From Xanthomonas chitinilytica (GTDB lineage: Bacteria; Pseudomonadota; Gammaproteobacteria; Xanthomonadales; Xanthomonadaceae): a stretch of DNA of 64,000 bases. How positions within the stretch are numbered: the stretch's first letter is position 1; each line of letters opens with the position of its first letter. Under the pieces are notes generated by a model. That model was not told the origin of the DNA and did no database searches. It saw nothing but the letters and a program-made list of their open reading frames with translations. Of the stretch, positions 57,965 through 64,000 are shown one piece after another. The translations under genes and the position numbers were made by a program. The stretch spans positions 124,001 to 188,000 of the forward strand of contig NZ_JAPCHY010000003.1 in NCBI RefSeq assembly GCF_026107455.2, given 5' to 3'.

Positions 57965-58861
57965 ATGCGTCAGTTGTCCTGGGCCGATCGCGGCCAGTCG
58001 GTGTCTCTCGACAAGCCAGGCGAGGAAGGTCTGCTTCCTGCCTGCCTGGGCGTGGCGCGGCTGGGCAGCCTGCAAACGCCGGGAACCACGTTCACGGTGT
58101 GGATGCAGTTGCGCGGAAGCGCCTGGGTCGAGGCCAAGGAGGGCAAGTTCCGGCTGCGCCAGCGCGAATGGATCGCCTTCGAGAAGGAATCGAGGCCGCT
58201 GGTGCAGGCGGGTCGCGACGGCCTGTGCATCGGCCTGAGCCTGGATGCGCAGGCGCTGCGTGCGCTCGGCCAGCTGGCCGACTGCGGTCTGTATGCCGGC
58301 CACGGCCGCATGTCGCGTGGCGAAGCGCGGGTGGCGTTGCGGTTGTGGCGCGAAGCGTTGGACGACAGCCAGGCCATGCAGCGGCTGCGCCCGGTACTGC
58401 TGCACCTGGCCTCGCTGCAGCGCGAGCTGTCCGATGGCGTGCAGCGCTGCCCGGGGCGATCGCGCAGCCGCAAGCGCCAGGTATTCGGGCGCATGCAGCG
58501 TGCGCGCCTGTACCTGGAAGGCAACAGCCACCGCGTGGTGCGCATCGGCGAACTGGCGGAACTGACCAACTTCTCCAGCTGGTACCTGTCCAAGACCTTC
58601 CAGAGCCTGTACGAGGAAAGCCCGCAGTCGCTGTCGGCGCGGCTGCGGCTGGAGCGCGCCGCGCTGCTGCTGCGCGATACCGACATGATGATCGGCGAGG
58701 TCGCCGCCGCCAGCGGATTCGACAACTGCTGCAGCTTCGCGCGGGCGTTTCGCGCCCGTTTCGGTACTTCGGCCACGCGCTACCGCGAGTCGGCCGTGAA
58801 CCTTCCGCCAGATTCGGCAAAGTCTCCGGGCGTGTCGCGCAAACCCATCGCTTCAGTGTGA
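57965..58861 (+). CDS. AraC family transcriptional regulator
   Basis: This protein of about 298 residues has a C-terminal double helix-turn-helix (RIGELAELTNFSSWYLSKTF, then SARLRLERAALLLRDTDMMI, GEVAAASGFDNCCSFARAFR, ARFGTSATRYRESA). The N-terminal half is a sensing domain without a firm family match. The preferred start is ATG at 57965 (MRQLSWADRG); ATG at 57953 and TTG at 57920 are alternatives. No good ribosome-binding site is seen. The TonB receptor gene begins 51 bases after its stop, a common pairing in which the regulator controls the receptor. Confidence 0.88.
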   Translation: MRQLSWADRGQSVSLDKPGEEGLLPACLGVARLGSLQTPGTTFTVWMQLRGSAWVEAKEGKFRLRQREWIAFEKESRPLVQAGRDGLCIGLSLDAQALRALGQLADCGLYAGHGRMSRGEARVALRLWREALDDSQAMQRLRPVLLHLASLQRELSDGVQRCPGRSRSRKRQVFGRMQRARLYLEGNSHRVVRIGELAELTNFSSWYLSKTFQSLYEESPQSLSARLRLERAALLLRDTDMMIGEVAAASGFDNCCSFARAFRARFGTSATRYRESAVNLPPDSAKSPGVSRKPIASV

Positions 58862-58901
58862 ACGTAACGTTCAGAGGCGTTTAACACGCCACTAACGTAA
58901 C
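58861..58901 (+). promoter_or_regulatory. Repeated AACGTAAC sites before the TonB-dependent receptor gene
   Basis: AACGTAAC occurs at 58861-58868 and 58894-58901, 33 bases apart. Between them lies a small palindrome, GGCGT-TTAAC-ACGCC (58876-58890). This stretch directly precedes the GGAGAG ribosome-binding site and is the likely operator-promoter region of the receptor gene. Confidence 0.45.
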
Positions 58902-58912
58902 TGGAGAGATTG

Positions 58913-61750
<2,838 letters not shown>

Positions 61751-61778
61751 TCATCGAAGCGTGAAGTGATGTAACCGG

Positions 61779-61811
61779 AAGGGCGGGCCGCAAGGCCCGC
61801 CCTTCTTGTTT
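61779..61811 (+). terminator. Rho-independent terminator of the TonB receptor gene
   Basis: AAGGGCGGGCC pairs perfectly with GGCCCGCCCTT around GCAA, followed by CTTGTTT. It lies 28 bases past the stop codon. Confidence 0.9.
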
Positions 61812-62207
61812 GCGTGGTGCCTGGAAGAATGCGGTGGCGGGCGTCCCGTCGGCCAGGTCTGGAACGCAAACCATGTTTGCCGCCGCTCGCTGCAGTCTCG
61901 AACATATTTCGGCAGTCGCTCATCGACCGGGCCATCCATTGGCGATGGGCCTGGAATGTGCCGATCAAGCAGGAACTGCGGATGAGCGGAGCATCCGGGG
62001 GAATGGCCGAGGTGGCCGCGGCGACATCCGCAGCCGGCGACTGGCACTGCAACCGGGGGTGCCATCGGCAGGGAGGCATGGATCGCACGCACGACAAGGC
62101 GTACGCGCCCCCGTCTCGGACCGGCTGTCAGGCCCGAACCCGGGAAGGTGTAATCCTGTAGTTCCGACCAGGCGCGCCCTGGGCACGCCTACAGGAAACG
62201 GAAGCCG
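61812..62207. other. Intergenic region without a supportable gene
   Basis: About 400 bases separate the receptor terminator from the end of the HDOD gene. Open frames are present on both strands, but none has a convincing start, ribosome-binding site or recognisable motif. I see no RNA gene or strong repeat. Confidence 0.6.
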
Positions 62208-63323
62208 TCAGGCCTCGATGCTGAGGCCCATCAGCGCGTTGGCGTGCTCCCGCCAGCCTTCCAGCTTCGGCAGTGCACCCACCCTGGCCAGGTATTCCTC
62301 GTTCACCGGCGTGCCGCCGGCCAGCGCGGTGGCCACGTGCACGGCGCCGGTCACCCAGAAGCTGCGCAGGTTGGAGCGTTGCGGCTGCAGGTGGAAGCCG
62401 ACCGCCTCGATGATCGGCATCGGCAGGCCCCACAGGCCCAGCAGGTAGGCGCCGGCCTCGGCATGTCCGGGGCGCTCGTCGCCCTCGAGCAGCGGCTCGC
62501 GCTCGTTGCGCACGCCGGGCAACAGCAGGCCGATATCGGCCAGCAACGCGGCGGTGGCGCCCAGTTCGGCGCTGGAGGCGGGCAGCATCTTGGCGGCCAG
62601 CCGCGAGGCGGTCAGCGCCCGCAGCTGCAATGCGTTGCGCTCGGCGTTGGACAGCGACTGGCCGGAAAACACTTCGCTGGCCAGCACCAGGTCGCGCAGG
62701 GTCGACAGCCCGAGCCGGGTCACCGCGCCGCGCAGGTCGGAAATGGAGCGTCCGCTGTTGAAGAAGGCCGAGTTGGACAGCTGCAGCACCTTGGCGGCGA
62801 TGGCCGGGTCGCCGGCGATCAGCTTGGCGATGTCGGCGCTGTCGGCGCCCTCGTCCTCTTCCAGGGCGTGCTTCAGGCTCAGGTACAGGTGCGGCGGCGA
62901 GGGCAGCTTCTCGATCCGGCCGATGGCCGAACGCAGGCGCGGGCTGTCGAGCAGCTCGCGCAGTTCCTCGAGGCTGGTCAGCGCGTCCAGCAGCACTTCC
63001 GGGGTCAGCGGCAGCGGCAGGAAGCGATGCGCCACGCCGATGATGCGGGCCGGTGGCGGGCGATGGCTGGTATCGGCATCGATCAGCGCGATGCGGATCG
63101 TCTCCGGGCGCAGGGTACGGATCTGGCCGAGCAGGGTGGCCGCGGTCAGGTCGGGCAGCGCCGGTGCGGCGATGACCGCGTCGACCGGGCTCGAAGCGAT
63201 CGTGGCGATGGCGCTGTTGCCGTCGCCGACGGTCTGGACCTGCCACTCGTCGCCCAGATCCCCGATGTAATCGACCAGCTCAGCCGGCAGGCTGGCCTCG
63301 TCCCCGACAAGCAGAATACGCAA
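62208..63323 (-). CDS. HDOD domain protein with degenerate receiver domain
   Basis: This 371-residue protein starts MRILLVGDEASLP, like a response-regulator receiver with its acidic pair. The phosphate-acceptor aspartate is replaced (VDAVIAAPALPD has Ala where Asp is expected), and the conserved Lys-Pro is LP in FLPLPLTPEV. So it should not be phosphorylated in the normal way. From about residue 130 comes an HDOD domain (LSLKHALEEDEGADSADIAK, AKVLQLSNSAFFN, RGAVTRLGLSTLRDLVLA). HDOD proteins act in signalling, often near c-di-GMP circuits. The HD metal residues are absent, as is normal for HDOD. Confidence 0.88.
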   Translation of the reverse strand: MRILLVGDEASLPAELVDYIGDLGDEWQVQTVGDGNSAIATIASSPVDAVIAAPALPDLTAATLLGQIRTLRPETIRIALIDADTSHRPPPARIIGVAHRFLPLPLTPEVLLDALTSLEELRELLDSPRLRSAIGRIEKLPSPPHLYLSLKHALEEDEGADSADIAKLIAGDPAIAAKVLQLSNSAFFNSGRSISDLRGAVTRLGLSTLRDLVLASEVFSGQSLSNAERNALQLRALTASRLAAKMLPASSAELGATAALLADIGLLLPGVRNEREPLLEGDERPGHAEAGAYLLGLWGLPMPIIEAVGFHLQPQRSNLRSFWVTGAVHVATALAGGTPVNEEYLARVGALPKLEGWREHANALMGLSIEA

Positions 63324-63473
63324 GACACTTTCCCCGAGATCGTCCGGCCCCTGTTCCGGGCCGGAATGCAGGCTGCAATGTAGCCAATGCCCGTCATCGG
63401 GTCATCGGCATCACTCTTGAAACGTGACCGTCGTCTCCCCGAGGGCGGGCCGGTGGCCTGCCCCCGAAGCGCA

Positions 63474-64000
63474 TCAGGCCTGGTTGGCGAGATAGGCGGC
63501 GGTGGCTTCGTTCAGGATGCGCTTGGCCTCCTCGGCGCCGCCCCAACCGTCGAGCTTGACCCACTTGCCCTTCTCCAGGTCCTTGTAGTGCTCGAAGAAG
63601 TGGCCGATGCGCTCCAGCCAGTGGCTGGACACCTGGCCGATGTCCTCGACATGGGCGTAGCCGTTGAAGATCTTGGCGACCGGCACGGCCAGGATCTTCT
63701 CGTCGCTGCCGGCCTCGTCGCTCATCTTCAGCACGCCCACCGGACGGCAGCGCACCACCGAGCCGGGTACCAGCGGCAGCGGCAGCACCACCAGCACGTC
63801 GGCCGGATCGCCGTCGCCGCACAGGGTGTTGGGCACGTAGCCGTAGTTGCAGGGGTAGCGCATCGGCGTGGAGAGGATGCGGTCGACGAAGATCGCTCCC
63901 GATTCCTTGTCCACCTCGTACTTCACCGGCTCCGAGTCCTTCGGGATCTCGATGATGACGTTGATTTCTTCCGGCGGGTTCTTGCCCGACGAAACGAGTT
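63474..64000 (-). CDS. ppa: Inorganic pyrophosphatase, 5' end cut by window edge
   Basis: The visible 175 residues follow the family I soluble pyrophosphatase: SGKNPPEEINVIIEIPKDSE, VKYEVDKESGAIFVDRIL, and PMRYPCNYGYVPNTLCGDGD with the metal-binding aspartates in GDGDPADVLVVLP, then HFFEHYKDLEKGKWVK. The enzyme splits pyrophosphate to drive biosynthesis. The frame stays open to base 64000, and the start codon must lie a few codons outside the window. The gap 63324-63473 to the HDOD gene holds nothing I can identify. Confidence 0.96.
   Translation of the reverse strand, partial: LVSSGKNPPEEINVIIEIPKDSEPVKYEVDKESGAIFVDRILSTPMRYPCNYGYVPNTLCGDGDPADVLVVLPLPLVPGSVVRCRPVGVLKMSDEAGSDEKILAVPVAKIFNGYAHVEDIGQVSSHWLERIGHFFEHYKDLEKGKWVKLDGWGGAEEAKRILNEATAAYLANQA

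Noticed and set aside
61751..62097. Minus-strand frames downstream of the TonB receptor
   Set aside because: They run through the receptor's terminator and have no motif or convincing start.

Overview
This window comes from a high-GC gammaproteobacterium, most likely a member of the Xanthomonadaceae (Stenotrophomonas, Pseudoxanthomonas or Xanthomonas type). I infer this from the gene order ilvC-ilvG-ilvM-ilvA-leuA-leuC-leuD-leuB, the tolC-pcm and lpxL/waaA neighbourhoods, an outer-membrane TonB-dependent receptor with its own AraC regulator, and dispersed GTAG-type hairpins resembling those of Stenotrophomonas. No tRNA, rRNA, CRISPR array, prophage or insertion sequence is visible.

Layout. 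1-5900 is envelope biogenesis: the end of maeB, a small zinc-finger gene, a glycosyltransferase and an O-antigen ligase-like protein, a lipid A acyltransferase, and the Kdo transferase waaA. 5924-6510 is a 214-bp tandem repeat array that carries degenerate copies of the tolC 3' end. 6549-13789 is export: tolC and pcm, then a TetR repressor divergent from an RND adaptor/pump pair. 13873-16890 encodes a large membrane-bound diguanylate cyclase with a beta-propeller sensor. 17292-28131 is nitrogen and branched-chain amino acid metabolism: gdhA, then an eight-gene ilv-leu operon. That operon is preceded by a leader peptide with seven consecutive Leu/Val/Ile codons, a classic attenuator, and a second terminator just before ilvC.

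28401-30083 holds an ECF sigma factor and a BTAD-type activator. 30174-48180 is the most unusual part: a 15-gene, mostly translationally coupled, MSHA-like type IV pilus operon on the minus strand. It has a secretin, a TPR protein, a GspA/ExeA-like ATPase with a peptidoglycan-binding tail, an extension ATPase with a likely c-di-GMP-binding MshEN domain, a platform protein, and six prepilin-like proteins. Four of the six form a paralogous family of 260, 365, 450 and about 1007 residues; two of these carry DxDxDG-type calcium-loop motifs. No prepilin peptidase is present.

48349-54039 contains gamma-glutamyltransferase, a BCCT transporter and a TPP riboswitch controlling thiC. 54257-61750 has a DUF4136-type lipoprotein, a CadC/TolB-like membrane regulator, and an AraC regulator immediately upstream of a TonB-dependent receptor. 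The end carries an HDOD protein with a degenerate receiver domain and the truncated ppa gene.

One functional link is worth noting: the diguanylate cyclase at 13873 and the MshEN domain of the pilus ATPase at 37677-39383 suggest that c-di-GMP could control the pilus. That is inference only. Start codons were chosen by ribosome-binding site, signal peptide position and gene overlap; alternatives are noted.
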